This document shows, one piece after another, positions 40,601 through 54,046 of a stretch of DNA of 64,000 nt. Source of the DNA: Rallus limicola (taxonomy: Eukaryota; Chordata; Aves; Gruiformes; Rallidae); contig JAKCOZ010000009.1 in assembly GCA_022605955.1 (NCBI GenBank), positions 4,216,001 through 4,280,000 of the forward strand, given 5' to 3'. The stretch's first letter is position 1; each line of letters opens with the position of its first letter. Below the pieces are notes generated by a model. The model saw only the letters and a list, made by a program, of their open reading frames with translations. It searched no databases and had not been told where the DNA came from. A program made the translations under genes and the position numbers.

Positions 40601-43600
40601 AGTGCAGGTCCTGCACCCTCAGCTCTGTGGTCATGCAGGGGACAGGGATGCTCGGGGTCCCCTGGTCTGGGCACCCCTGGTGCAGGGGCTGCCTGCCTAC
40701 CCACCTTTAGGGAATGCACCCTGCCCTCCTGGCACACCCAGGGCTGGCCTCACCGTCCTCTTTACCTAACAGGCAGGGCACCAGCAGCCTCACTGTTCAG
40801 CACACCTCCAGACCCCGCAAGCAGCTCACACACAGGATCCCCCCCAACTCCCTCCCTCCCATTCAAACCTGCATCTGAAGGGCTCCCCAGGGCCTTCAGA
40901 CCCAGCTACCTCCCCTTCCCACAGGAAGGGTGCCCACAGCTCTTGCTGGCATCACAAGACACCCTGTGTCCCTACGACACTCTTCCCCCATCAGCTCAGC
41001 TTCCACCACCAGCTCTGCAAGCACAGCAGCGGCTGCCCTGTCCCCCACGTCTGCCATGGGCTGACAGGAACAGGGGGGGAAAAAACCAACAAATAATCAC
41101 ACAAATCACAAACTCATTTGGGCAAGGGCTGCTCCCTCCATGCAGCCTGGCAGCACCTCCTCACGGACTTCCCCACCTTGCAGGCACTACTGTGACTGAA
41201 CAGCCCCAGGGCTCGCTTTTTGGCCTGGGGTCTCAGAGGTGCCTTAACAGGAGCCCTTGGGCTGCCTGGATGAGGGAGAGGAAGGATCTGCAACAAGGCA
41301 AAAGAGGAGTGTTTGCAAAAAAAGACTGTGGGATCATTCCCCCCAGCCTCAGCCAGACATCAAAAGCCAACCAGCTCACCACACTACCCATCTGCCACAT
41401 CCCTGCTTGACTCTGCTCCTCCAATTAGCCTTATAACAGAGCTAGGTGTAATTGGGGGGGGGGGCAGCTTCAGCAAGACCCCCAGCTGTGTCACCACCAC
41501 ACCACAGCATGGAGTGGAGTGGGCAAGACCCCTCCAAAAACACTCCCCAAACTCACCAGCCAGCCTCAGCACAAGCCCGAGTGACCCTGGGCTTTGATCC
41601 CACTAATGATTGGCGACGAGGAGGCCACGCTGGCTACGGACTAATTACAGGCCCTTCGATTCATTCCAGGCAAGACACTGCCCTAAACGAATCAATTATG
41701 ATTTGTGGCTCATCCTCTTCGCATCCTCCTCCCCAGCACCAACGCAGCATCAGGAGTGATGCCACTCTCCCACCTTTCAACCCCTTAAGCCGCTGTTAAT
41801 TAAGCCCAAGGCCGGGCTGATTGCCAGGAGCAGATCCTCAGCCTGCAGAGCTGCCTCCGCTCCCCCCCACACACACACACCCACCCCACCCCCATGCCTC
41901 CACCCAGCCTAAATTCTCAGGCTCTGGCTGGTCCCCAGAGTTTCAAGGAGGATGGGGAAGGCTGGACCCAGCACTCCCCCTGCAGCTCCTGCCCCACGCT
42001 CAGGGATACCACGCCTGTCTCACGGCTCAGTGCAAGGCGTGGAGGAGGAGGAAGAGGAGGAAAAAGAGGAAGAGGAAGGCATCATTCCTCCTGCCCCCAG
42101 GAAGCAGGGATGCACACCTTACCTTGGACACCTCAGCTGGGGCAGCAGGCTATCCCCTGTGCCCAGGGCGGGAGGGTTCACCCTCAGCTCTGCTCTCTAT
42201 CCGCTGCTGCAGAGCGGAGCGCAGGATGACCCCGCTGGGAGCCTCTCTCCAGCTCAGACAGTGCTAAAGGATGGGATATTTATGAGAAAGCAGCTCCTTA
42301 AGAGAAGATTGAAAGCAAGGAAGGGGGGGGGGGGTAGTGGGGGAGAAGAAAGTCCCTGGCTATGCCAAGAGATGCAGGCTCGGTTTCCCAGGATGTTTAT
42401 TGCCGTTCTCATCTTGACCCTCACCCCAGCACGCTGGGATCCGTGAGTCAGGGAGAAGCGTGGCTGATGCCCACATGATTCAACATGCCACAGAGACTCA
42501 GAGCCAGCTAACGCGGGGTTGGGTGGGTTGGGTGTTTTTTTTGTTGTGAATGAAGGGAACCCAAGGCAACAGGCCGGCAGCAGGTGCTGGGACAGGCTGG
42601 GATGTGCTGGGTTTCACAGGAGCGGGCTAGCTCCCCTCCTCACTCCGCTGTCACCAGCCAAGCATCCTCCCTGCCTAGTTGGTTTTGGTTTGTGGGTTGG
42701 GTTGGGTTTCCCCCCCCCCTCACGCCACCCCCAGCCATACCCCTACCCCTGCACGACGGAGCACCACCGCGGGGGGACACACACACTGGGCTACCCCTTT
42801 CCCTGGGGAAGACCAAGCCGTGTGTGTGTGTATGTGTGTGTATGTCCTCTGCCCATCACCGCCGCCGCAGGGACGCGGGCCGCTCCCCGCTCCGGCATTG
42901 CCATCTAGCGGCCGCTGCCCCCTCCCTGCAGCCCCCTCCAGCTCATCCCACCCTCTGGCAACAGGGAGCGGATTGTCAGCTGAAGGGGGGGGGAAACCGA
43001 GCCGAGCCGAGCCCCTTTGCCCACCCTTCCCGGAAGGGGGGATGGGGATGTTACAGCAGGTGCACAAAGCCCCTCGCCCAGCATCCCCTTCTCACGGCTG
43101 TCTTGGCACCGCAATGGGGTCAGGCTCACCCCCAGCCGACCCCAAATCTCCCACCTCTGCACTTCTGGGTACAGGAAATGTTAGAAGCATCCTCCATGGA
43201 GCTCAGAGCTGGAGACTGCTCCTCCTCTCAGGGACAGCATCACACAGGGGCCGGGGCTGATATGCCCAGTTTTGATGGACTGCACTCATCTTAGAAAGTG
43301 GCTTTTGGCATCCTGAGATGATTTTATGTTTTAAGGAATAAGAGGAAGGATCAAGTGAGAATCATCTACAGTGCTCTGGCCAAATTTCAAAACAGGACCT
43401 GGGAGCTGTGACTCAGAAGCATGTTTATAACCATGCAGGGATGGAAGGGTGGGGTTGTGGTTTTTTTTTTTTCCAGGAAAAAAATTAATTACCTGCTGGA
43501 TTAGGACAAGATGTTTTCCCTGCTTGTGAAGGGGCCAAGCCAAGAACCTCTACAGCAGGGAGGCAGAGTCCCAACAGACACCCAGGAGGCAGGTGGAAGG

Positions 43601-44195
43601 TGTCTGAGCAGCTCCGGGATGCCATCTGCAGAGGAGGGTACCACACACACCGGTGCAGATGTTAGCAGCTGCAGCACAGGCATAGCTCCTGCCAGCAACG
43701 CTCCAGGCCAGGCACACACCTTGGCTGTGCTGCAGTGACTCTGCTCTCACTCAGGCCAGGGCAAGTGTGGTGTTCCACCTCAGCCACCCACTCCCTCATT
43801 CCTGGCTTTGCGCTTCCCAAGCCACCTGCCTCACCGGGATGCACCTTCCTCAGCACTAAATACAAAGAGGAGCAGCAACAGCATCTTCCAAAACCGCCCT
43901 GGGCACATCTCCATCCCTGACTTCTCAGGGTCAGCACCATCATTTACCCACCAGGGAAAGAAAAATGGCTGGAAGATGAGCACAAGCCAGCAGGTTTCAC
44001 ACCGTGCTATGAACCGTGCACCCAGGTTCAAGCAGCCACCACTACTCCAAGCTCCTCCTGGTCACACAGCCAGAGCACCCACACCAGCAGCAGCAGGAAA
44101 ACTTGAGGCTGCTTTAAGCAGAGAGGGTAATTTGCCACACACTGCCATAAAACACACCTGTATTCCCCAACAGTGCTGCTTTTAACTACTAACAC
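40601..44195. other. upstream flank of CACNA1E, no gene seen
   Basis: No convincing exon on either strand. It holds short C or G runs, a (TG)n near 42821-42845, a candidate CTCF site at 42.90 kb and an AT-rich island with homeobox-type cores at 41.58-41.72 kb. Confidence 0.6.
42900..42911 (-). promoter_or_regulatory. candidate CTCF core site
   Basis: On the minus strand the sequence CCGCTAGATGGC matches 11 of 12 positions of the CTCF core CCASYAGRKGGC (G for A at position 3). It lies in a CpG-containing patch about 4 kb upstream of the CACNA1E start. Confidence 0.4.
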
Positions 44196-44605
44196 AGATT
44201 CCCAGGATTGTAGGGGTTGGAAGGGAGCTCCAGAGATCATTGGGTCCAACCCCCCTGCCAAAGCAGGGTCCCTAGGACAGGGCACACAGGGAGGCATCCA
44301 GATGGGTCTGGAATATCTCCAGAGAAGGAGACTCCACACCCCCTGGGCAGCCTGTCCCAGGGCTCCCTCACCCTCACCAGGAAGAAGTTCTTCCCCATGT
44401 TGGTGCAGAACTTCCTGGGCTCCAACTTGAGGCCATCGCCCCTTGTCCTGTCCCCACAGACACTGAGAAGAGGCTGGCCATGTCCCCCTGTGTCCCACCC
44501 TTCAGCTATTGATAAACACTGACCAGATCCCCTCTCAGGCTTCTTTTCTCCAGGCTGAACAGCCCCAGCTCACTCAGCCTTTCCTCACAGGGGGAGATGC
44601 TCCAG
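44196..44605 (-). mobile_element. CR1 LINE 3' end
   Basis: Plus strand starts near GATTCCCAGGATTGTAGGGG and ends after GCCTTTCCTCACAGGGGGAG. Same subtype as the 26.69-kb copy. Confidence 0.9.
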
Positions 44606-47600
44606 TCCTATAAGCAGACACCCATGAGTGCAACATCCCATCCTGGCATCTTTAAAATCAGTGGGCTAAGAGTCTCAGGATGGAAAAATGAGGGTTTGGG
44701 TGGCTATATCTCCCGAGAACTATTCCCCAAGCAGGAGCCCAGGTGATGGAGATGCAGAGGAGCAGTGCCACAGCAGCTCTCACTCAACCCTCCCTGATGC
44801 AGCCCCTTCCCAAGATACCCAACACAGCACACCTTGAGTTCCCAACCCAGAGATCCCTTTTCCAAACCTCTCTCCAAGCATTTGCCTAAGAGAACCCAGC
44901 CCAGAGCATCCTTGGCCCCACTTTTTAAAACACTAGCCAGTTCTCAGCTCACAAGCAAAATGAAGCACGAAACCAGAACAAAAAATCACACAAACACAAG
45001 CATAGGTCCCAGCAGGTCCCACTTGAGGTTCCCAAACTTACAATATCCCACCACACCCCTGGCATGGCCCACCAGTCCCCAGCTTCTCTGGAAGGCGATA
45101 CCAGAGCTGATTGTGCATGTCAGTCACTTTTTATTCCAGGGAGCTCCAGGAAGAGCCTGGAAGAAAACCCAGGAGCCTCCATCCCTCTTCCCCTTGCTGC
45201 GTGCATGTAGATGCTTCCCAGGACCTGATCTGTTGTGATATCCATCTGCATGAGCAAAGGACAGACACACTAAAGGTGTCTCTGCCAGTCAGATGGGATG
45301 GCAAAGCAGGGATCAGGCACTGTAACCTCTTTCCTGTGCTCTCTTCAGTCCAGGACATGCTGAGGTGCCAGTGCCACAGCCCAGCACCAGATCCTCCCCA
45401 GGGCTCACCACTGCCCACAGCACCCTGGGGTCACAAGCACCCTGAGGTAAACTCCTCACGTACCTCCTGAGGCCACCAAAAGTCCCCAAATGTGCCTCAG
45501 AGCCTTGAGGCTGGATGTTGGCCCAACACTGCATTGCCATAGGATGGGAGCAGCTCGTATGTCACATAAAAACAGAAGGATGCTGCACCTGGAGTTGAAG
45601 AGGGATTTGGTAACCCAGCACCCACAGGCTGAGAGAGGTTTAAAGGGCACCCAAGAAGTCTCCAGTCCCATGCATTTATGGGGACAAACTTTGCACCCAG
45701 CCCTGCAGAACCCATGGGACATGGCTGAGGGGGCTTCTCTTGGCTCTGCCACCACAAAGCTGGGTGTCTCTGCTCACCCACCTCCCCATGGGCTCCCAAA
45801 AGCTCAAGCCAAAGCTGCTGGCCAACTTTGCAGCTCCATAGGCCACCCAACAAGCACAAGGGTTTGCTGACATGGCTCAGGCAGAGGCGGGCAAGACCCC
45901 ATCACCCCCAAGCCACGGCAGCCGAGGGGCAGCATCGCTTGGCCCCGGCGCTGGCCACAGCCAGGAGCGATTCCAAGGACAGCAGGGGGGCTCCTTGGGC
46001 TAACTCTGCCTTGGGCCTGGAGGCTTCACAGCTCGGCTGAAGAGGCCTGAAATAATCACCCATTAATAAATTGCCTGGAGTGCCCTGCTGCTTTATTTAG
46101 CCTTGTGAGCCGGGCTCTAATTAGCATTCAGAGCCGCATCCTGGCTGCTCCAGGCAGGCACACAGCAATCCCAACTCCCAGAGATCTATCTGCTTGCCTC
46201 TGCTTTTCCATCAGATTAAAGCAAATTTCCATCCCCGTTTCCACCACCCAAATCCCTCTGCACAAGCATCCCTCTCCCCCTCAGCTAAGCATCCCAGCCC
46301 CACACCCCCCGCCCCGAGCTGGTAGCAGGTGAGGCAGAACCTCTCCATCCTCCCCCCATCTCTGACAGGTCTGGTTTTGGGTGCTGCACTTCCAGAGAGG
46401 CAGATACAAGAAGATCCAATGGGAAAAACAGGGATATTTGAGAATGACCCTGCCCAAAGGATCATGGCTGGAAGCATGGATAAGAGGAGATAGGGAAGGA
46501 GCACAGACTTGGGGAGGGGAATATTTCCCTTCTTGTCACCAAAGCCCTGCAAGCACAGGGCTCAAGGGTGCAGATCCTGCCACACCTGAGCACCCAAACA
46601 TTGAGTTGCCAAGCTTTATGGCTGCTCAAAAAAGATATCCCGGGCCAGCCATGGACAGTCAAGAGGAGAAATCCTGTTTCTAACCTGCCAAAAGGTCAGA
46701 GATATTTTTTTTTAAAGCATCTCTTCAACCTCTGCACTATCTGAAGCAGAATAAAGCCCCATCAACATCCTCAAGACCCCTTTGGCTCAGCAGTGTTGTC
46801 TCCTGCCAAAGTCAGCAGAAGTTTTTTCTTCTGCTCCTCAGATCTCCTCTTCGCCCCCACAAAAGGCAGGTCCATGCCCAAGGACCATCCTGTGCTTTCT
46901 CTGATCCTCTGCCTGCCCTGCAAGGCTCAAGCCCAACACAGCAGCTGTGGGACCAAGGAGCAGGATGACGGAGGAGCCTCCTACTGTGGGGCTGAAAATA
47001 CCCTCCAGCGATCAAAGGAATGCCAGACCAGCATCTCACCATCTCCATCCTCAATCCAATGAAGCCCAACTCATGGGCTGGGCTCTCCCAAAAGCAACTT
47101 GTGAGCAAACAGGATGCCTTCAATGAAATCACATCCCCAGGACAAGAGCCAGGAGAAAAGGGAGCTGTTGGAAAACAGTATTTTCCAGCCTGTCTGAACT
47201 GAGGCTGAGCGGCTGATGCTCAAGACAGGCAGAGGAGCCCCATCCCTGGCAGGCAGCCAGGAAGGAGATCCTGTTTCCATCTCCCAAACCTGTGAATGAA
47301 AAAAAGGCCAAAGAGCAAAACCTCTCCCTGAAAAGCTACTCAAGTGCTGGGAGGTGTGAAAAAGCCGTTCCCCCTCGCCGCAGCGACAGGCAGTCGGCAG
47401 CTCGACAGCCGCTGCGAAGGCAAAACACCCTCTCCCATCCTTGGGAAAGCTCCTCAGTGGGAAAAAGCTCATTGAAGAATTCTGACACCTGTTTTCCCCA
47501 CCTCAAGGACAGTCACACCAGGTTTGCTACTGTTGTACCACCTCTTGAGCTGGGGCGGGGTGGGGGGAGGAAATTTGATTCCTGTGAAGCTCCTCTGATG

Positions 47601-48129
47601 GCAAAAAAATGAGGCCTCGTGGTTTGTATCAGAGCTCAAGAAGGTGATGTGTCTCATGGCAGCATCATCCATCATGGTGATGAGCTCCAAGCTTGCAGAA
47701 GAGCCGCTGCCCCATCAAGCTGGTGAGCATCACCCGTGGAAGATCAGCCATGGCTGTGTTTTGGGAAAGGACCATGCCACACCAATCTCTTCTGGCACCG
47801 TGGTCCCCCATGGTCAGGGATGAGCATTGGCATGTTTCTCCCAGTTGGAGAACAGAGGCTGTGCTGGTCTGGATAGCACCAGCCCCAAAACAGCCACCAT
47901 CCCACCCATGCCCCAACCAGACACTTCCCCATCCACGGACTTCGCTGGCAAGCAGCGAGGTGGAAGTGCCCTTGCCGTGGTATGGAGAAGCCAGTCTCTC
48001 CAGGGACAGTTTGTGCACTAATGCCCGTGGGGGAGGCAGGGAAGGAGGGGTTCACCAGCCTTCCAAAACCCTTTCCCAAGGTTGAAAGCTATGTGGTGTG
48101 ACAGACAAAAAAAAACACCATTTCAGGGG
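44606..48129. other. intergenic, no gene seen
   Basis: No exon or recognisable transposon. An AT-rich island at 46.05-46.13 kb with ATTAATAAATT and CTAATTAG cores stands out from the GC-rich surroundings. Confidence 0.6.
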
Positions 48130-48240
48130 AGCACACCACAAGGAGTAGTCTATGTTTTAAATGGTTAAATTAAGAGTTACAGCCTGATGGGACTAGATAC
48201 CTCCCTGAGGTCCCCTCCACCCTAAGCCACCCTATTACCC
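48130..48240 (+). mobile_element. old CR1 3' end fragment (tentative)
   Basis: The stretch GATGGGACTAGATACCTCCC to CCACCCTAAGCCACCCTATT resembles a decayed CR1 3' end. Confidence 0.45.
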
Positions 48241-48539
48241 CATCATCTCCTAAATATATGTGGGCAGAAGGAGGGATGTGCCACACCTTATAAGCTGCAC
48301 ATAGAGAACAGCATTAACCATATGCACTTGAGAGACTGGAAAGCATCTCTCCCATCAACACCTTCAGGCTAATGGGTCCCTCCCCATCAGAATCACTTTG
48401 GGAGAGGGGAACAGGTGGGATTATTCCAGGGGAGGGGAAGGATGAAGCTGCTGAATACCAAAAGTCTCAGTGTGTGTGTGTCCTGGGCTGGGTGACACCA
48501 GCAGAGCTCAGTGTAGGGAGATGATACAAAACCAGGACA

Positions 48540-49145
48540 GATCAAGCAGAGGGTTGTGCTGCCATCCAGAGGGGCTCCAACAGCCTGGAGAAACAGGCTG
48601 AGGAACCAAGTTCAGCAGAGAGAAATGTCAAGTCCTGCTCTTGGGGAAGAAAGATGCAGCGCTGCCCACTGGGAAGCAGCTGGGCAGGGAAAGCCCCATG
48701 GGCAGGGCAGGTTGTGTTGATGACCCTTCCCCTCTGCTTATCCCCAGAGTGCTGTGCCCAGAGCTGAGGTCCCCAGGGCAGGAGACATGGACTTAATGGA
48801 GCAGTTCTCGCAAAGGTGACCAAAGCAACAGAGCCTCTGCCCTACCTGGGAGAGCTTAAGTTGCTCAGTCCAGCTAGAAAAGGCTCGGGGGTCACATCAG
48901 CTCAAATGGATACCTGGTGGGGGGCTGCAGAGGCAGAGCTCTTCTCTGTGACACACAGAGATGGGACAGGATGCAAAGAGGCACAAACTGCAATCAAAGA
49001 AGCTCCATTTAGACACAGGAATGAACATTTTTGACTGCAAGAGGGTCCAAGTGTTTGGGACAGGCTGCCCAGAAAGGTTGTAGAGTTTCCAACCCTGGAG
49101 ATACTCAAAGCCTGCCTAGACACAGTCCTGGGCAGCCTGATTGAG
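48540..49145 (+). mobile_element. old CR1 fragment
   Basis: The start (GCTGCCATCCAGAGGGGCTC, then CAAGTCCTGCTCTTGGGG) and end (GGACAGGCTGCCCAGAAAGG, then CTGGAGATACTCAAAGCC) match the order of the CR1 3' region, but similarity is low and the middle is hard to align. Confidence 0.6.
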
Positions 49146-52100
49146 CAGGGCGATGGACCAGGTGGCATCCAGAGGTCCACCTCACCACCTCCAGCAATTC
49201 TTTGCTCCTAACCACAGCCAGCCACAGGCCAAGGGGGAAGCTCTCTCTGAAGGCTGGTTCCTGGGCAGCCCAGCCAGCCCCAGCACGGCGCAGGGCTCAG
49301 ACAGCAGCCTCGGGATGCAGAGATGAGCTTAGGAAGCTCCCGGCACCCGCAGCCGGGTGGAGCCAGGGGAGCGGGAATGAGACGTGCCAGGAGGCGGTGA
49401 CAAGGTGTGAGGCAGCAGCTCTGGAAGAGGAGGCACCTCGCCAGGAGCCGCCACCTCCTCTTCCACATTTAAGCAGACAGCTCCCTGGAAGAGTGACCTC
49501 AGCCGCGCAGGGAGGCTGGGACAGACCACAGCGGCCAACAGCCATTGGCAGAGTCACCTGAACGAGCTCAGAACAGGCATTCTTCCTCCAGGGTGTGCCA
49601 GAATCCCAGACTTCGAGGCGTTTGGAGAAAGACTGTTGCTAATTCTATGCTGTTGCCAGGACGCTCAGCAGAACTGAAGTTCACACCGGGTCAGGAGAAA
49701 AGATCTCCTCCCCAGGCATCAAAGCTTCAGCCTGTGTAAAGGAAAGAGGAGAGGGCAGGGAGGTCTGGGGTGGATGCTCCTCTGCTGCCCAAAGCCAGGT
49801 TAATAAAAGCCATGTTTCACTGCCTGCAGATTTAGTGCATCCATAGCCCCTTCCCCACCTCTTGCAGGGCAATAAACAGAGTCATCTTAATTGAGAGATG
49901 CTCATTAGGCTCTTGCAGAGGTTAATTGCTTTGCCCTGAGTTGCAGAGGGCTCACACAGAAGACACAGAGGTATCTCCATGGAGGATGCTCCAGGGTGCA
50001 GGAGCCTGATTTTGCCTGCCACCAACATCTCTAGGCTTTCACTGGTGGTGCCCCCACAGCTCCTCCCAATCCTTCCTGCCCAGAACCTCTGACACACAGC
50101 AGCAGACATCTGAAGAGAAGCCCACAGTGCTGAAGAGAAGCCCAACTGATACTGCAGAGGTGGCAGAGGAGGAGAAAAGCCCTACATCCCAGGGCAGGGA
50201 GGGAGGCACAAAGGGGGGCAATGGGCACTGCTGCCAGAGCAAAGACCAGGAGGGGATGGTGGGGCACCTCCTCCCTTCCCCAGCAACACCCACAGGCGAG
50301 CGAGAGCTGCACTTCCATGGGTCCTTCCCAACACTGGCACTGCAGCCAAGACCCAGAGCCACCCCCAGACCCACACTAGGGCAGGACAGCACCCAGTAGC
50401 CCCCCCAGCAGAGCCCACTCATGAAGCCAGGAGCTGCTGCAGGGAGCAGGGCTGCAGCTTACAGCAGAGCAACACCCACTACACCCAACGCTTCTCCCAA
50501 AACCATGCTGCAGTGCTACCAACAGCAGTGACAGCAACTCATGCCCCACCCCAGGGCTTGTCCCTTCCCTGCAGGTCCAAGGAGAGCCAGGATGATGGGC
50601 ACCAATCCAGCTAAGGCCACGCTGCTGCCAAAGCAGCGCCAGTCGGGATGCATTTCCCAGGCAGCCTCGCCAGCAGCTGGGAGCGAGCAGCACCGCTGCC
50701 CCGCACACGCTCTTGCCCTCTCCATCACTGCAGCCAGTTAAAACCTGGACAGTGCAGGGAACATGCTGGGAAGCAGTGATGGAGCCAGCAGCCTGGCTTA
50801 CACTAAGGGGGCCCTTTGTCTTGTTTGGCACTGAGGGAAAAGGAAGGAAAAAAAGAAGCCAGCTTCATTTGTAATCTGGGATGCAGAGCGCGCACGTACC
50901 CAGACAGGCTGCCAAGCCATAAAGAGCCCCTGAGATCTGTCAGCAACACCCTGTGTGCTTTCACGGCTCCTTCCCTTCCTCCTCCCAGCAGCATCGCACA
51001 AAGGCAGAGCTGCAGCAGGCTCCCCACAGCCTGCACAGTGGGGCCGGGGCTGAGCCAGCAGCAGAAAGCTCTCCTGCCCTTGCTGCTCCAGGGACCGCAG
51101 CCTCCCAAGATGGGGCTATGGGATCACAGCACGCAAAGGAGACCTCGCAAGGTCCTAACGTCAAAGCTCTGAGATGTTAGGAGACAGGAGATGGCTCTCA
51201 ACAGCCCTGCCCCTCAGGAGCAGCGTGCATTACCTCCCAAGGGACCAAAAACCCACACACCCATCACCCCTGAGCCCCGAATCACAGCAACCTTCCTCCT
51301 CTGTGCTGTTATCTCCAAACAGTGCCGCAACCCAGCTCCTTTTGACTCTCCCCGTCTCCCACCCTGAGCCCTGGGAATCAAGCTTTTCCATGCAGCCTTG
51401 CTGTGGGCATCGCTCCACAACATGGGCAGAGCTCACCTTACCCAAGCTGACCTCAAACATCCACGGCAGGCAGGGTTTTCACCTACACAAGGCAGGTTTA
51501 GTTCCTGTCTGCTGCAAACTCAGCTCAAGGCTTTGCTGGGGTGCTCCCAGTTGGCTCTGCCCAGCCTTTCCATCAGAGCTGGGGATGGAGCTACCCAGCC
51601 TGGAGAAGCTTGGGGAGGGTTCCCCATTTGCATTATTTTGGCAAGGAGCTTTTCTTCTCACCCATGCCTGCCCGTGAGAACGACCCTTCTGAAAATTAAA
51701 TCACAGGGAAAGATCATTATTGCTAATAAATATATAGATTAGGAAAATAATTTGCTCACACACACGTTATCTATCCCAGAGAACGTCCACAGAACCAGGC
51801 TTACCAGCTCCACGTGCCAGCCTGGACTTTGGCAATGTTTCTGGGAGAACATCACTGTTTTGTGAGTCTGATATTAGAGTAGGGGTAGGTGGGGTTTGCA
51901 GGCTGGAGGGGTATCAGGGCACCTAACCCTCTGGAGAGGCACACATCCTGCCCTCCAGGGCTCAGCCTGCTGCCCTGAAACCACCAGCTCCCTGGGAAGG
52001 GACTGGCCAGGACACCAGTGGGGCTCTGCACCCCGCCAAGGACTAAGAGGTCCACGAAGCCTGAGGGCTGCTGTCAGCCCCAGAGCCCAGCATCCCCTTC

Positions 52101-52653
52101 CCCAGGCACCGTGGGTTTCTGTAAAGCTCTTCCCTCAGCACGGCTACCAGGCTGCAGGCTTGGGTGCCTGCAAGGAGAGCATCCCACGGCCAGACCCTGC
52201 CAAAACTGAGCGCAGGGAGGACAGCCCATCCCAAACCCCAGGGGTGCCTGCCTCTGATGTGAGTTCCCGTGCTAAACGATCACGAGGCAGGCTGAAGCAC
52301 CCAAAGCCAACCCCAAAAGAGCTGGAAAACACAAAGGTTGGATCCTTCCAACCTGGTGAGGTGCCGGATTGCACGGGGAGAGGCCGGAGCGGCAGCTGCC
52401 TGCGTGCTCCCGCGGCACCGGAGACGGAAGCATCAGGCTTTGTGTTCGAGCTACTGCTCGAGAGAGAAGCCCAGGGTGGTGCAAGGGGCACATCCCACAC
52501 GGTTCGAGCGAGGAAGGGCTCTGGATTCATCTCCCTGCCGCAAAATAGAGCTGTAGTCATCCAGGCAGTTAATTAGCCAGCAGCCGTTCTAGGTACTCTC
52601 TCCGCCAGCCGACAATTAACGAGGCCATCCCTCTGCTTCCTGCCCAGCCATGA
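49146..52653. other. intergenic, no gene seen
   Basis: No exon recognised. Short islands with TTAATTG, TAATTAG and similar cores occur at 49.87-49.93 and 52.55-52.62 kb. Confidence 0.6.
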
Positions 52654-52742
52654 TTTATTCATCTGGCATCCCCGGTGGGTCACAAAAAAAAAAAAGATAA
52701 CAAGGCACCGAGCCGCTTGCCGAGCCCATATGTCAATTTATT
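52654..52742 (-). terminator. candidate polyadenylation signals
   Basis: Two AATAAA hexamers on the minus strand (52742-52737 and 52659-52654), about 520 and 600 nt past the proposed stop codon of the unidentified gene. Confidence 0.3.
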
Positions 52743-53263
52743 TTCCCTGCACGGGGCTTCCTGAGTCACCACCGGCCAGGAGGTTCCCTGGGTGCAAAGG
52801 GATGAGCGCAGAGCCAAGAGGGCTGGGGAGAACCCGCCTCGCCGATGGGCTGCCCTCCAAAAAAGATACAGGCAGGCAGGAGCAGCTTCAGTAGCATCAC
52901 AGGCAATTTTACCAGGCAAAGCAGCCCAAGGAAACCCCTCCTGCTTCAAACGAGCGGAGCGCTGACCTGGATCTCACCAGAAACAGCGTGCCACATCTAA
53001 TTAACAGAGGGGCTCCCGCCTCCTTCACCACCCTGGTGCTTTGTAATGTATTGATTGTTCCCAAAATAAAGCACCCAAAGCAGGGAGCTGCTCTGGACAG
53101 GGAATAAGAGAGCAGGATGTTCTGCAGCAACTCATCCCAGGCAATTTGGCTGGGTAGATGCAAGGAAGGGAAACTTCCTAATTTAAATGCTGGGCACAAG
53201 AGAATAATCCAGGACCTGGGTTTCATTCACAGCCCCAAGACAAACTATAGGAAGAAATTTATC

Positions 53264-53402
53264 TTACTGATTATTTCCCTTTGATAAAGCAGGTTCTGGC
53301 TCTGCTGAGCACTTCTCTTCTGTTTGTCCAGGTTCATTTACATCTTCAGATCTCTCTGGCTCAGGGGGACCTGACCACCTCTTAGGGTTAAATACAAAAC
53401 CC
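53264..53402 (-). CDS. candidate terminal exon of the same unidentified gene
   Basis: After a TGTGAG acceptor the minus strand reads G, then GFVFNPKRWSGPPEPERSED and an acidic tail ending SKGNNQ before TAA. The upstream exon ends GA, so the single leading G completes Glu and the frame continues RRKEWE-GFVFNPKRW. The acceptor's pyrimidine tract is weak. The final CAGTAAGAT could also be a donor (CA/GTAAGA), making this an internal exon. Minus-strand AATAAA motifs follow at 52742-52737 and 52659-52654. Confidence 0.4.
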
Positions 53403-54046
53403 CTCACAGCAGCACTCAAGCCACAGTAAAAGCCAAACACATCCAAAAGCTCCACTACAGCCAAGGGGAACTGTCTCAAGGACTTCCAACTTTCCCTTCA
53501 CCATCTCCATCAGGTGCCACCCTCCAGCCCAGAGCCAAGAGGTGCCTCTGACCAACTTTGGCTGACGAACACCCACATCCCATTCACAGCACCCCAGTAC
53601 CTCTCTCCATCTTTCACACACACACCGTGAACTCAACCCATCCAAAAAAACCCACCCTGGTCCAGCTGGCTGAGAGAGCCCTATGGGATGTGTCGAGCCC
53701 TAGGGCGGGTGCTGCATCAGGTCCTAGGTGCTCAAGGCAGGACCACACATCTCGTTGGTTTGAAGAGCACAGGGTGAGGACAAGGAAACAGAAAAGATTT
53801 GGCAGGACTGGAGAAAAAAAAAACAACCTTTCTCTTTAAAAATCCTCCCTGGAAAACAAAGGGGATGAGAAAAAGCAGCCTTGCTCAGGAGTGCCAGAAG
53901 ATCAAGCACAGCTCATGTGATTGCTCCATGGAGACAACACCAAAGTGACACCCTCCCTCGGTTCCCCACCCTCACCCCAGCAAGGACTGGGAAAGCTCCC
54001 ACTTCCCCCAGCTGCCCACCTGGGCTGGGGGTTCGCCGGTACTTAC
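53403..54046 (-). other. candidate intron of the unidentified gene
   Basis: 644 nt between GTAAGT at 54046 and the proposed AG at 53403. No repeat is recognised in it. Confidence 0.4.

Noticed and set aside
45960..45990. Possible RE1/NRSF site (GGACAGC half-site)
   Set aside because: The left half-site is missing at an acceptable spacing.
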